Below the pieces are notes generated by a model. That model was not told the origin of the DNA. It ran no database searches and saw nothing but the letters and a program-made list of their open reading frames with translations. Below, piece by piece: positions 36,116 through 47,260 of a DNA stretch of 64,000 nt. The translations under genes and the position numbers were made by a program. The stretch lies in the NCBI GenBank assembly GCA_965153455.1, contig OZ234503.1:5456001-5520000 (forward strand), read 5' to 3'. How positions within the stretch are numbered: position 1 is the first letter of the stretch; each line of letters opens with the position of its first letter. This DNA is from Sphagnum compactum (Eukaryota > Bryophyta > Sphagnopsida > Sphagnales).

Positions 36116-38435
36116 GAAAAAAAAAAAACCACCAATTGGCAGCATCCTGGGGTGAAAATGATATCCGGTAGCAGATGGGGGAGTAATAATACTAATAATA
36201 GCAACCTATTTTTGTGGCAATTTTCTTAAAAAAAGGAAAAAGTTCCAATGTAGGTAAAAAATTGTGGGACACACGGCGTACGAAGAGGACGCGAGGAATG
36301 GGGAAAGTGCTGTGCAGTCCTTATGTGTCGTTTTCAGTGCAGCACATTAGAGCGTAAGAAGAGGAAGGGGTGGGAAGGAATGATCACAACAACCTAATGG
36401 AAAGCCAGAGACCCTTAGTCAGTCCAGTCCAGTCCGTCCGGAAATATTGGTGGTGTCCACACACTTTGCTGCCTTTATAAGCATTTGTATCCAGCGTCCG
36501 CCTGCCTGCTCCTGCCTTGATTGCCTCCATGTCACTACAAAGAATGATATAATTTTCTCTCTCTTTCGCGCTCTCTCTCTCTCTCTCTCTCGTGCGTTGT
36601 ACTACACAAGAAGAATTAGAACTAAAATTTTACTTCTCTCTATCTTTGCAGTTTCTGCACATTTCTGGCTCCCTTCCTTATATTCAAAGATTGCTGTTGT
36701 TACTGCTGCTGTAGCTCACGAGTTCAGATCATTGATCATTGGGCACCAGCGCGCAAGTGATCATTTGATGCAGTCTAGCTAGCTCGCTAGCTAGTAAGCA
36801 CAGGAGGAAGGAAGGGTCTGGGGGGGAAGGGGGGGTCAGGTGGGGTATCAGGGGTGGGGGCGTGCAGCTGGCTACTGTATTTGGTTTTTTTGAAGATCAG
36901 GTGTGTTGGAGCAAACTAAGAGTCTAAATGGGTTGTTGTTGTTGTTGTTTTTCTTTTTCCCTTTTTGGGTGGCAGTTACTCATGAATTACGTTCATTGTA
37001 GATAGAGAGATCGATGATGTGCAGCTGCGGGGGGGTTTGGGGTTCCGATTTATAAGATGCAATAATAATTTGAAGAGATTCGTGAGTAATTTGGATTGGG
37101 TTTGTTGCAACCTCGTGGTACTAAGAAGTAGCAGATCTGCAGCTGGAAGTAGTTGTGGACTCGCAATGTTTGTTTGCTGATCCGCAATACTGATCTGCAG
37201 ATGAGCCTGGCTTATCTATCTAGTTTGGTTATTAGTTCGGTTATATATACGTGCTGCTGGGGCGTTGATGTCAGACATGCGAATTGTTTAATCGTAGCTG
37301 CTCGATCCAGCAGAAGTGCATTAGTCAGTCGTGTGCCCCAAGTATTGTTAAAATCCTACAGGATAGTGACGGCCAGAGAGAGACACAGAGATAGAGATTG
37401 AGATTTGGCTTTGTTCATGCACAGTTGTTGAAGCTTCACACACAAGTTTCATTGAGCTGTAGTTATTGGGTACTCGACAGTTGTAGCTTTGCTCTGACAC
37501 ATGACCAAATGTTAGCTATGTGAACAGTTGTTGACAGACAGTTAGTTGCACAGGTGGTTGGTTGCTCCTAAGACTAAGGCTAGACTCAGCACGATCTGCA
37601 ACGTCCATTTTTTCAAGAGCGTTAGTTATTGCAGCAGCAGCAGCAGCGGCTTGCCATGATGTTTTCAAACTTCTCTGACAACTAGAGCGCTAGCTGATAA
37701 GGTGTTTGGAGATGGACTAAAACATTTAGTCCCGGGATTTATATATATATATCTGAGTGTTTTTGTGTTCATCTTTTGCAACCTGCAGCTTCATGAAATG
37801 CTTGGTTTTGATATCCGTGTCCAGCTTGACGAGGTTTGCTTCCTGCGCAATCCTCCTCCTCCTGCTGCTGCTGCTGGGTGTCGGCATCTGCTATTCCTGG
37901 ATGCATGTGGAGAGGGATTAGAGCTACCAATCTAGATTTTGCCTTCATTTGCTGCATCGCTCTAATTCTTCTCCATCATCATGCTTTAGGCTGCGATTAG
38001 CTATGCCACCTCCTACTCTCATTCCTAATTCTCTTTGTCTTGTGCCAATCTGGTCAGCGGCAGCAGCAACTTCCTGCTATGCTAGTCATCGGCACCCAGC
38101 GATCACGCGAACCATCTGGTAGCTCCCACCCTGCTGGTGCTGCAGCAGCAGCAGCAGCAGCAGCAGAAGACTCAATACGTGATCGGTGCTCAAGAGCGAT
38201 CAGTACTTTGATCTCGCAATTATAAGAGGAGATCGAGAGGTGATCTCCACAGTTCCGCATTTCAAGCAGCCAGCAGCAGCTTGCTACAGAGACCCAGCAG
38301 CAAAATCAATTCTGAAGCTCCTTTGCATACACTATTGAAGGTTTGTGGAAACCTAGCCCCTTCTGCTGCATGTCTTGATGCAGCCAGTAGTACTGCAATC
38401 TAATTAAGATCAGAGTCTTGAGCAAAATCCGCTTT

Positions 38436-38437
<2 letters not shown>

Positions 38438-38496
<59 letters not shown>
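38438..38496. repeat. (AT)n microsatellite, about 59 bp
   Basis: An uninterrupted AT dinucleotide run just upstream of one arm of the long inverted repeat. Confidence 0.9.
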
Positions 38497-38502
<6 letters not shown>

Positions 38503-38506
38503 CATA

Positions 38507-39092
38507 CTTGCTTAAGAATCAGTCATGAATCTCTGTTCTCCAAGTGCTTGATCATAGTTAAAGCAGTTCTAGAATACAAATGTTACACGGTACTGCATGA
38601 CATTGTAGTACTTGCAATGTTGAAATCCGTTTCCATTTACTACTGCAAGGCTACCCAAATTTCCTTGTTGGGTGTTCCACATTGATCTTGCTTTTGTGTG
38701 TCGATCGAGAACTTGAATGCCAGCGACAACGGTAGTCGCAATAGGTCGTAGATCCCTGCCTGCATTCCTGAGCTTCTCAAACTATGTATGGGTCACACGT
38801 CTTGTTTATATGTACTATTCGCCTGATCGACTAAGAGCACAATCTCCAAGCTTTGTGGAGACGCTGCAGCTGCTGCTCCTGCAAGTCTTGTTATATATGT
38901 CTGCAAATTGAAAGCTAAGCGATCGACTCATATAAGCTCTGTCATACAGTGATCACCTACAGATCAAGAGAAAGACAAAGAAATAAACACGAAATTTGCT
39001 GAATGCAGACCGGCCGTGATGTGCTGCAGCAGCAGCTAGTCATGCGTTTCGCTCTGAGAAGTATTCATGACTGATTCTTCTTCTTAAGCAAG
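38507..39092. repeat. Inverted repeat arms flanking a 0.5-kb loop upstream of the NAC start
   Basis: The left arm 38507-38535 and right arm 39052-39092 are inverted copies. A 17-bp block (38514-38530 with 39063-39079) is exact, and an 11-bp CTTGCTTAAGA block pairs after a 6-nt insertion in the right arm. The spacer is about 516 bp. In a transcript this could form a long stem just upstream of the coding start. Confidence 0.7.
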
Positions 39093-39363
39093 CCATGAGT
39101 CCTCCATAGGTTACATGAGAAATATTAAATTCTAAGTTAAGTTGAAAATTTACAAGCGTCTTATTCAGGAGTGATTGATTACACATGCAGTGGGTGATTT
39201 TATCACCCAAAACTCGCGCATTCATGATCATGTCTGGACTGACTCTGGATTCATGAGAAAGTTGATCATAGCTGCTGATCAGAATATGGTGTTGGCCGAT
39301 TGCAGTTGCAATAATCGAGAGACAGCAATTAAGAGTCCTGAGGCTCAGGCTATAACAAGCAAG

Positions 39364-42300
39364 ATGAGCAGTCAGCAGCAGCTGCTGCTGCAACAGTCGA
39401 CTAGTGCACCACGTGTGCCTGTGGGGTTCAGGTTCCATCCCACAGACGAGGAGCTGGTGGGATATTATCTGCCCAAGAAAGTGGCCGCCAAGACAATAGA
39501 CTTGGACCTCATCCGCGACCTTGATCTCTACAAGCTGGAGCCCTGGGATCTCCACGGTGAGCAAAACAAACAAACACAATTACAATAATATATACTATTG
39601 TCTCATCCATCTCCATGTGTGGATCCCGCCAGTCCTCCATTTCCAGATCTGCATTCGAGTTCTCTTCAATCTATTGCATGCAGCATACACTGGGTCACTA
39701 TAAACACAAGTAACAAATTGTTGAATTCACAGGGAGGTTTGCAACATTCATTCCCAGTGTACAGTCTCACAAGGAAAGTTCAATTATGCCATGATCTAGA
39801 CGGATACTGCGATTATATACATGTTTCATCGTCAGCTTCGGCGCTATATAAGACTGACTGATCAACGCTTGCTTGGTTGGGTTTTGTTTTTTTTGTTTGG
39901 GTGATTTTGTTATGGTGGGTCTGCTGCTGCTGTTTGTTTGATCTGCTCCTGCTGCTGCTCCCTGTGTGTCTGGTCGGATGGGTGGCGCATATTCTCTAGA
40001 TTTGTGCAAGGTTCAAGCAGATGATAGCAACCAGAAGCAAACGGATTACTACTTCTTCAGCCGCAAAGACAAGAAGTACCCGACTGGCAACCGTGCAAAC
40101 CGTGCCACTGCGGCTGGCTTCTGGAAGGCGACAGGGCGTGACAAACCCATCCATACCAAGCTACAGCAGCTGATAGGGATGCGCAAAACTCTGGTTTTCT
40201 ACGAAGGCCGAGCACCTCACGGGATCAAAACCGAGTGGATCATGCACGAGTTTCGCCTGGACGATGGACCTGGCATGCCCGCCCAAGTAAGCTTGCAGCA
40301 AGCTGCTCTGCAATGCAAACCCTTCTTCTTCTTCCTCTTCTTCTGCCTGTTTTTTCCCCATATTATCAATTCTACTCTCTCTTCAAATGGATGAACAGAC
40401 CTGAGAAAGGGAATGGGACAGGTCTGGGGTAACTACATGTTTTACATTACTCGCATGTAGTTGAATCCCAATTCCAAAAAGAGTGTTCTCCCAAGGTTGG
40501 CTATTCTGGCTATTAATTACAGAGAGCCATATAATAGGATGATAAATTTGACATAAATCCAATAGTATCATCCATTGTCCCTTAGCTATCTATAATGCTC
40601 ATGGGCCATTGGGGAGGACCTGGCTCAATGGCCAGGTAGCATTAAGCCATTAAGTGTGACCCATATTAAATGGCCTTTGGGGAGGAGGAGGAGGAGGACC
40701 TGGCCGAGTGGGGCGCAGGTGGCCCCTCAAGCCAGATCTAACCAATGGCCATTGGGGGAGGAGAACCTGGCTGAGTGACCAGTGAGTGGCCATTGGGAAA
40801 GACCAGCTGGGTGAGGGACGGGTCTGATCCAATGGCCATTTGTGGGGGCTGGGGGGGGGGCCTGGGGGGGGGGGCCGGGGGGGGGGAGAGGACCAGCTGC
40901 TGGCTGAGTGAGTGATGGGTGGCCTCAATCTGGCCCTTCTGACCAATGGCCATTGGGGGACAACCTGGTTAATTAAGTGGCCGGTGGTTGTCCGAAGCTG
41001 AGTTTGACCAATGGCCATTGGTGGACAACCTGGTTTATTAAGTGGCCGGTGGTTGTCCCAAGCCGAGTTTGACCAATGCCCATTATATGACATTAACAGT
41101 TTGCACTCAGGAGAGGGAAGATTCTACCCCACATCATTTAGTTTGAACTTTGTAGACTAGACTACTGCATGATGATCTGTGTGCTGGTCATATGCATTTT
41201 GAAAGAGCGCCATTGGTCCCCTAAGAAACTTAGTGGTGAAGATGGGAATCTCTCTCCTGAGTGACAATTACTTGTCCTCAGACCTTTGGTTGCAAGCTTC
41301 ATATACATCATCAACCTATAAGTCCATGATCTGTAACTGCTAGCCTAGCTGTTTTATTTGTCTTGTGAAGATGAAAAGAGAGTTAAATTGCTTGCTGGTT
41401 CAAGCGTTTGCAAATGCTAAACCAAATGGCTATTAAACCAAGTCTTCAACTGGGGCCATTTTTTAAATTTTCCATATAAAAGCCATGATGCACTAGTAGA
41501 TAATATTTTGAACTGTACTAGTTAATTACACCCCTTGAACCATCTTTAAGCATCTTGATTTAGAGCATTTTGAACATCAATTGGTCAAAACTAATCATCC
41601 CTCTACTTACTTGTAAAGTGTTGCCAATTAATGATAATAATATTATTTTTATTATCTAATTTTGACAAGCTCCCTAAGAGACAGAGAGAGAGAGAAAGAA
41701 AAAAGAAAAAAAAGGGCCTGAGGGGATGGTTTGATGTCTGATCCAAAATACCCACATGGATATATAACCGCACTAGTTGACACCCTGATTGATCACCCCT
41801 AGTAGCCTACCCTGGTGAGAGAAGAATCACTGAGTCCAGATTACTAACTTAGTTGGCATTGAACTTAAGTGCACCTAGCTTTACTGGTAGCTTGGTCCAT
41901 TTAGCCGGGTGTATGTTAGGTCCAGTTTATAACTACTGGGTGTCCCAGTCCTCTAAGCCATGGCCCACTCGGAAGTGAAGCGTGGATTGTTGCTTGGTTG
42001 CTTGCTGTGTACAGGAGGATGGTGGTTGGGTAGTGTGCCGTGTATTCAAGAAGACCAAAAGCTTCAAGCTGAAGCTGCAAGAGAGGGCCTACTCTTTTGA
42101 AGAGCAGATGGGGGGAATGCTTCAGGACATGAGTTCTCCAGAGATCATTCCTGACATGAGCTCGCCAGAGATGCTTTCCACAACTAATTCTGCAGCAGCA
42201 GCAGCAGCAGCTGGTGGTGAAGGCATGAGCTGCAGCTACGGTCATTGTAATTGTTTCCCCCTGCTGCTGCAGCAGCAGCAGCAGCAGCGGTGCAGCAATT

Positions 42301-42872
42301 CCCAGATATGTAAGCAAGAGCAGCTCAACATGAACTGCAATTTCAACAACTCAGCTGTAGCTTTCAATGCAGCCCATCTCTCACATTCTATGACGACCGG
42401 GGCATCATCATCTTCCAGTTTCATTAAGAATATGACCCTGCAAGGTGAAGCCCATCATCATCATCATCATCATCATCATCAGCACCAGCACCAGCAGCAG
42501 GGTCCGGTTAGTCTGGCAGCAACCCACAACAACAACAGCAAGTCTAAAGAGGCGTTCTTCACAGACGAAGCATATTACATGGAGAATCCGCTCAATGTCT
42601 TCAATGAGCATCGATTCGACGATAATGGCAATCATGATGATGATCATGAGGAAAGCTGCTTCCCTAGTGCGGTGTACGAGGGACTGGATTGCCTCACATA
42701 TAATGATCAAGCTGCTGCAGGCACAAGCAGCTGCAAGGACTTACGTTTTCCATCAACTAGTGCTGCTGCAAGATCAGCTGCTGCAGCAGGAGATCAGCCA
42801 CTGGGAGACGTCACCGTTCTCCACCAGCTAAAGAGACAGAACCCGGAGAATATGTACGAGCTCTGGAACTAA
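39364..42872 (+). CDS. NAC-domain transcription factor (VNS/SMB-BRN-like)
   Basis: Three exons: 39364-39556, 40000-40286 and 42015-42872 (TAA), 1338 nt and 445 residues. GT-AG introns of 443 and 1728 nt have phases 1 and 0, the standard NAC positions. The NAC domain spans about residues 19-173 with all five subdomains: [17 protein letters not shown] (A), [18 protein letters not shown] (B), [20 protein letters not shown] (C), [19 protein letters not shown] and [11 protein letters not shown] (D), and [13 protein letters not shown] (E). It binds DNA as a dimer in the nucleus. [15 protein letters not shown] suggests the VND/NST/SMB-BRN group, which controls water-conducting, fibre or root-cap cell walls in plants. 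The C-terminal region is low-complexity: A220-226, Q246-251, H307-315, Ser runs and acidic stretches, ending ENMYELWN. The start at 39364 gives the usual short N-terminus and has A at -3. In-frame Met codons upstream (39175, 39286) are possible but unusual. Confidence 0.92.
40600..41095. repeat. Palindromic CCAATGGCCATTGG minisatellite in NAC intron 2
   Basis: About seven diverged units of roughly 65-100 bp are built around CCAATGGCCATTGG, a perfect 14-bp palindrome (best at about 40740, 40941 and 41008), followed by GGGGAGGACCTGGCTGAGTGG or close variants. Long G-runs (40850-40888) interrupt it. It lies wholly in intron 2. Confidence 0.8.
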
Positions 42873-43084
42873 GCTGGAGCCTCTGTCAAACTCCTAACTT
42901 AGATCTTCATCCGCAGATAGAATACACTTGATCACAAGACCATGGATTCCCAAGATTTCAGAATTTGAAGCTAAAGAAAGAAAAAGAGAGAGAAAGAGAG
43001 AGAGGCTAGAACCAGTGTTGGTATGGTATACATGAGGCTGCTGCACATGGTATATAGTCTGGTCTATGCAGCACTATATAGACC

Positions 43085-43440
43085 ACGCCGGGTACCAGAT
43101 TGATATGACATGAAACAATTTCACTGCCAGATATATATACTTGCCTCATACTAGCCAAAAATCAGGACCTTGGATCACCACCCAATATGGTCAGGACCAG
43201 GCTCATGGTATGTTCAAAAGTATTCTAGTGAAATTACACTGATTTCAATACCAGGTATATATTACTTGCCTCATTATACTAGCCAAAGTAAAATCAACCT
43301 TGGTTCACTCCATACCAGGTCCACCAGGCTGGTAGATATATATACCTGACTCATACTAGCTAAAAATCAGTCCTGTACCCAATGCCAGGACCAGACCCAC
43401 ATGTGGTATGTATGTTCAAAAAGTTGATCACCAGACCAAC
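43085..43440 (+). repeat. About 110-bp tandem repeat downstream of the NAC gene
   Basis: Three units share a TATATATACTTGCCTCATACTAG core, then CCAAAAATCAG, ACCAGG and GTATGTTCAAAA. They begin near 43120, 43250 and 43335. They may fall in the 3' UTR or just beyond it. Confidence 0.7.
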
Positions 43441-43499
43441 AACACTAGTGCTGTTTTTTTGGGTCTCTCCCGGATACCTACTGTGAACTCCTGCCTGCC

Positions 43500-43555
43500 T
43501 GCCTGCCTGCTTGCTGGCTTTAGGGTCCAGGGTTTAGGGGTTTAGGGTCAGTAAC
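43500..43555. repeat. (GCCT)n and telomere-like GGGTTTAGGG stretch
   Basis: CCTGCCTGCCTGCCTGC is followed by GGGTTTAGGGGTTTAGGGT, imperfect plant telomere units (TTTAGGG). Confidence 0.6.
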
Positions 43556-45894
43556 CCTGCAGGCTAAACTCCTGTAGAGGAAAGAAAGTTAGTTAGTTGG
43601 TTGCCCATGTGGGTGAACTTTGGATAGTTTTTGGGGTGACCGGTTTAATATAATTAGCAGGCAAAAGGCTTGAAAGGTCGAAAGCCAGAGAAAAATTCTT
43701 ACACAATATTCATGTGTAGAGATTTTATAGCATGAAAAATTGTGGGAAAAGCAACACCTTTGCAACTAGTCTACTCAATTGACAGTCTACAGGTAACACT
43801 TCTTAAATCAAATGGTCCCACTACACTTACTATCATACACAATCTGATGGTAAGTACGGAAAGAGTTGAGGGGCATTTTTGCACATTGGCACCAACAATG
43901 GCCACCCTTGCATCTGATCTGTGCTCCATTGTCTTTTAAAATCTGTCTGTGTAAGTCTAGCTAGGGTTAATATTAGTGTAGAAAAATATATACACAAGTA
44001 TATGTTGAAGGGTTTGTGGAGTAGGCTTGTGCCTCTGAGTTATCTCATTTTGGCGGCCCCGTTCAAAACTGTTGCTCAAACCTTACTTGTGTGAAAATCA
44101 GTTGAACGTAGCACATATCTTGCGGAGTAGACACTGATGAACCCCATCTTCTGAGAAGCCAATGTTGGACCAATCAGAACCTCAAGGTGGATAAAGGCCT
44201 ATGTGGTTGATGAGATTGTTAGAATAGGAGCCTGCAATTGTTTTGAGATTGAATTAGTCCCATGAATTGCTTTGAAGAGTTGCCTTAGTGACCTAGTACT
44301 TTAATGTTGCAAATCATTTTCATGTGGCCCGGCCCATGCAAAGTGCAACAAGCTGCTTTTAACAAGAAGATGTAAGTCTCAGGTCTTTGCTACTAATGAA
44401 AATTGGCAATCTGTGCATGATGATACTTAGGACACTTTTGCAAAATCTGAAATGGGTACGAGTTTCTTCTGATATTGATCAAGATCAATACACTGATCTT
44501 ATAACACTGCATACCATTATTACGATACTGAAACTACCTGAAACTGAGCAAATTCCAAAAGTTCTATAGCCTGCCTGACTTCCAAGTTTCTTGTTTTCTT
44601 CTTTGGACACTGAGTTAAGGATGGTGAACCAGCACCCACACTGGAACCATCACCATTATTGTGAAGCTTCTAAAGTAGTGGCTATGATTAGCCCCCAGGA
44701 AATGTAAATTTAGACTGGACAGGACCCTGATTCGGGTTAGGATTGATTCTCAAGATCGTGAATCCAGAAAGAGGATAAAGCTAGAGCAATATAGTGGAAT
44801 TATACATAATTTCCAAATTGGAAAACATGGAATTGTACGCAAAATTTTTAATCAACTTGGCTTGGGTCAAAACATGGAATTTGCATACAAAGTTTGCAAC
44901 ACATGGAATTCCATCCTTGAACTAGCTGAAATGCATTATATGCATTGAATTATGTCTCTGTACTCACACATCACACTACACCTAAAACTTTGGAATTCAC
45001 CCAGATATTAAGGTCCTTCAACTTGTTCTTGAGAGGGTTGGTGATAGCCATCCTTGAGGTATGATTGGCTGGAATGCCACCAGCCTTGGTCCCAGGGTCC
45101 TTATAGCTCATTCTAGGTTAATCCTTTCATGTTGTTCCAGCCTCATCCTAGTGCTCATTGCACAACCTTATTCATGTGCACAACAAAGACACAAAGATAG
45201 TCTATCTATTTTAATCTCTTTGCAGAATCCATTTGCCATTTCTTTTGAACGCATGATGACCAATTACAATCATAAAGACATCTCGACTTATGTTGTGCAA
45301 AACCACATTGCAACCAAATCTCAACGAACATTGTACACTCCCTCGCTACCAAAATGGGTTTTTATTGTTCTCCTAAGTATCTTTTACCTATTTTTTCGTT
45401 AGTTGATGTGTAATTGCAAATCGCATTTTTAAAAGCAAAGATTCTCCTTAGCCAAACTTGCAAAAGGATTCTCAAACACAACAACCCCCATGTCAAACCG
45501 TCACCACCACAATATGTTTGTTGATGAATGTGTGATGAGTGTTAGGTGATGCAGTGGGAACACCTTGCCATGGCTGATAGGCAGGTAGCCACAAGCCAAG
45601 TATGCCCAATCTATATATATCATATATAAATTGGCATTTGGGAGAGATTTTCTCACATCATTAGAAATTTTGTACACTATTTGCTAGATCTCACTATATT
45701 CATTGTGTCAATCACATGCCTTTGAAAGAGTACAATTGCTTATTAGAAGCTTAAGGTGAAGTGTGAAATCACTCCTTAGTGACAATTATGTATGCATGTA
45801 TCACCCATTTTTTAGATTTCAAATCTTTCACATTTCCATTGGTGGCCATTGCAAAGAGGCTCACTTAAAATCCTAGAATTAGTCATCTTGGGGG
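43556..45894. other. Intergenic, nothing recognised
   Basis: No supported gene. Short frames (for example 45061-45402) have no domain and normal background composition. Confidence 0.55.
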
Positions 45895-46290
45895 ACAAAG
45901 AATTGGGTGACCACTTGATTATCTAGCCTTGTCTTTAGGGCTATAAAAAATTGGGCGACCATCTAGTTTTCCTTCCTTGTCTTTAGCAAAGAAAAGGAAT
46001 TGGGTAGCTACTTGGTTTTCCTTCACTATCTTTAACGAGGAAATGGAATCGAGTAACCGCCTGATTCTCCTTCCTTATCTTTAGCAGGGAAAGAAAATCG
46101 AATGGCCATTGAGTTTTCCTTCCCTATCTTTGTGGGGGATAGAGAATCTTGCAACCACTCGATTCTCCTCCCTTGATGTTGAGGGCCTCAAAATCAAGTG
46201 GTCTTTCAATTGTCCTTGCTATCCCGTTGATAGTTCATGAGGATCGGGTAGCCACCCAATTCTCCCTCCATCATGGTCGGGGGAGGTGAG
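45895..46290 (+). repeat. 49-bp minisatellite, about 8 units
   Basis: Units follow the pattern AATTGGGTAGCCACTTGATT, CTCCTTCCTTATCTTTAGCA, GGGAAAGA, with 10-30% differences between copies. The array ends near 46290 at a GGGGGAGGTGAGAATT. Confidence 0.85.
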
Positions 46291-46804
46291 AATTTGGTTT
46301 TGAAGGTTTAGCATGTCTCATGAATAAAAAAGGCACCTGATTCTTCTTCCTTTCTATGAATTAGTGTTTGGAGAGAATTTCAAACAAGCTCTGACTAAGT
46401 CTGTTTTTTTAAAAATTCCAGGATGCTTTTATGATGGAAAATAGTGAAGGTTGTTGGAGTTTTTGAACTGGACAAGTTGTGTGTCCTACTTCACCTTTAT
46501 GTGAGATGTGAATGTTGTAAGGATGGGGATTATATATTTGAAGGGTGGAGATCCAATAGCTTGTTGGTACTCGAGAAGTGAAAGGGAACACATTTGTGTT
46601 GGTCGTGGAAGCTGATTTGACTATTGTACATGGTTCCAACGGACTTGAGAATTGTATTGTGGTGGTTGCAGAATTTATTTTCCAACGGTTCCAAAATCTG
46701 AAGTTACTATTTCCAGATCTTTATGGAAGATCTGTTGGAGATTGTGTGGAATCAAATTGTTTTTGCTAATGAAACATGTGTCATGGTTGGGTGGTTGCTA
46801 GCAA

Positions 46805-47260
46805 TTGGTGCATGCTGTGGAAGATGACATAGGGTTGCTAGGGACGGAAAGATCTGCAAATGCAGTGCCCATCAAGGAGGCTTGGGAGGTTAGTTTAAAG
46901 GAGAACGCTAGAATTTTTTCTTTTACAAATGCAATGCCCATGGAAGAGGCTCGGGAGGTTAGTTTAAAGGAAAACATTAGAATTTTTGACAATATGGAGG
47001 AGGGTGTTCTGTCAACAAGTGATATGCATGAAGGAATGAAAATTGTTCCTTACATGAAAAGAATGGAGTGGCGTGGGAGAAAGCGGGAGTTGGTGAATCA
47101 TGTTGGAAAAATTATTGTTGAAAGGAAGATTGTCGCATGTGACCCAAAGGAGCCTATTTTGGATGACAATCTTGGTGAAACTAATGTTGGGGTCACAATT
47201 TTGAGTTGTTTAAAAATTAGATCACTAATAATGTCAATACAAAGGTGGCCTTCATCATGA
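46805..47260 (+). CDS. Hypothetical ORF, 151 residues, with an internal duplication
   Basis: An open frame with two tandem 23-residue units (NAVPIKEAWEVSLKENARIF and NAMPMEEAREVSLKENIRIF; 69-bp period from about 46858). The remainder is charged (KRMEWRGRKRELVNHVGK). I recognise no domain. The upstream sequence has no supported promoter or exon. The most likely reading is a fragment of a decayed transposable-element protein, less likely a real small gene. The in-frame 69-bp repeat is the only sign that it was once coding. Confidence 0.25.
   Translation: MVHAVEDDIGLLGTERSANAVPIKEAWEVSLKENARIFSFTNAMPMEEAREVSLKENIRIFDNMEEGVLSTSDMHEGMKIVPYMKRMEWRGRKRELVNHVGKIIVERKIVACDPKEPILDDNLGETNVGVTILSCLKIRSLIMSIQRWPSS

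Larger units (their letters stand above)
36116..39363 (+). promoter_or_regulatory. Upstream/leader region of the NAC gene
   Basis: TTTATAA at 36474-36480 is a candidate TATA box, followed by pyrimidine-rich sequence and (CT)n at 36571-36591, common near plant transcription starts. Many CAG/CTG runs follow (about 37634, 37857, 38138 and 38267), together with a 59-bp (AT)n tract (38438-38496). If transcription starts near 36.5 kb, the leader would be about 2.9 kb unless introns are removed, and it would hold many upstream ATGs. The start site is inference. Confidence 0.35.

Noticed and set aside
39040-39579. 179-codon minus-strand frame over NAC exon 1
   Set aside because: It is antisense to a clearly conserved NAC exon, so it is a shadow frame.
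40650-41093. 147-codon Pro-rich minus-strand frame in NAC intron 2
   Set aside because: It is produced by the G/C-rich palindromic minisatellite.
42408-42831. Ile-, Met- and Ser-rich frames on both strands over NAC exon 3
   Set aside because: They are the other reading frames of the CAT/CAG/GAT repeats of the NAC coding exon.
44387-45402. Short frames of 60-113 codons in the region after the NAC gene
   Set aside because: No domain, no splice partner, ordinary background composition.
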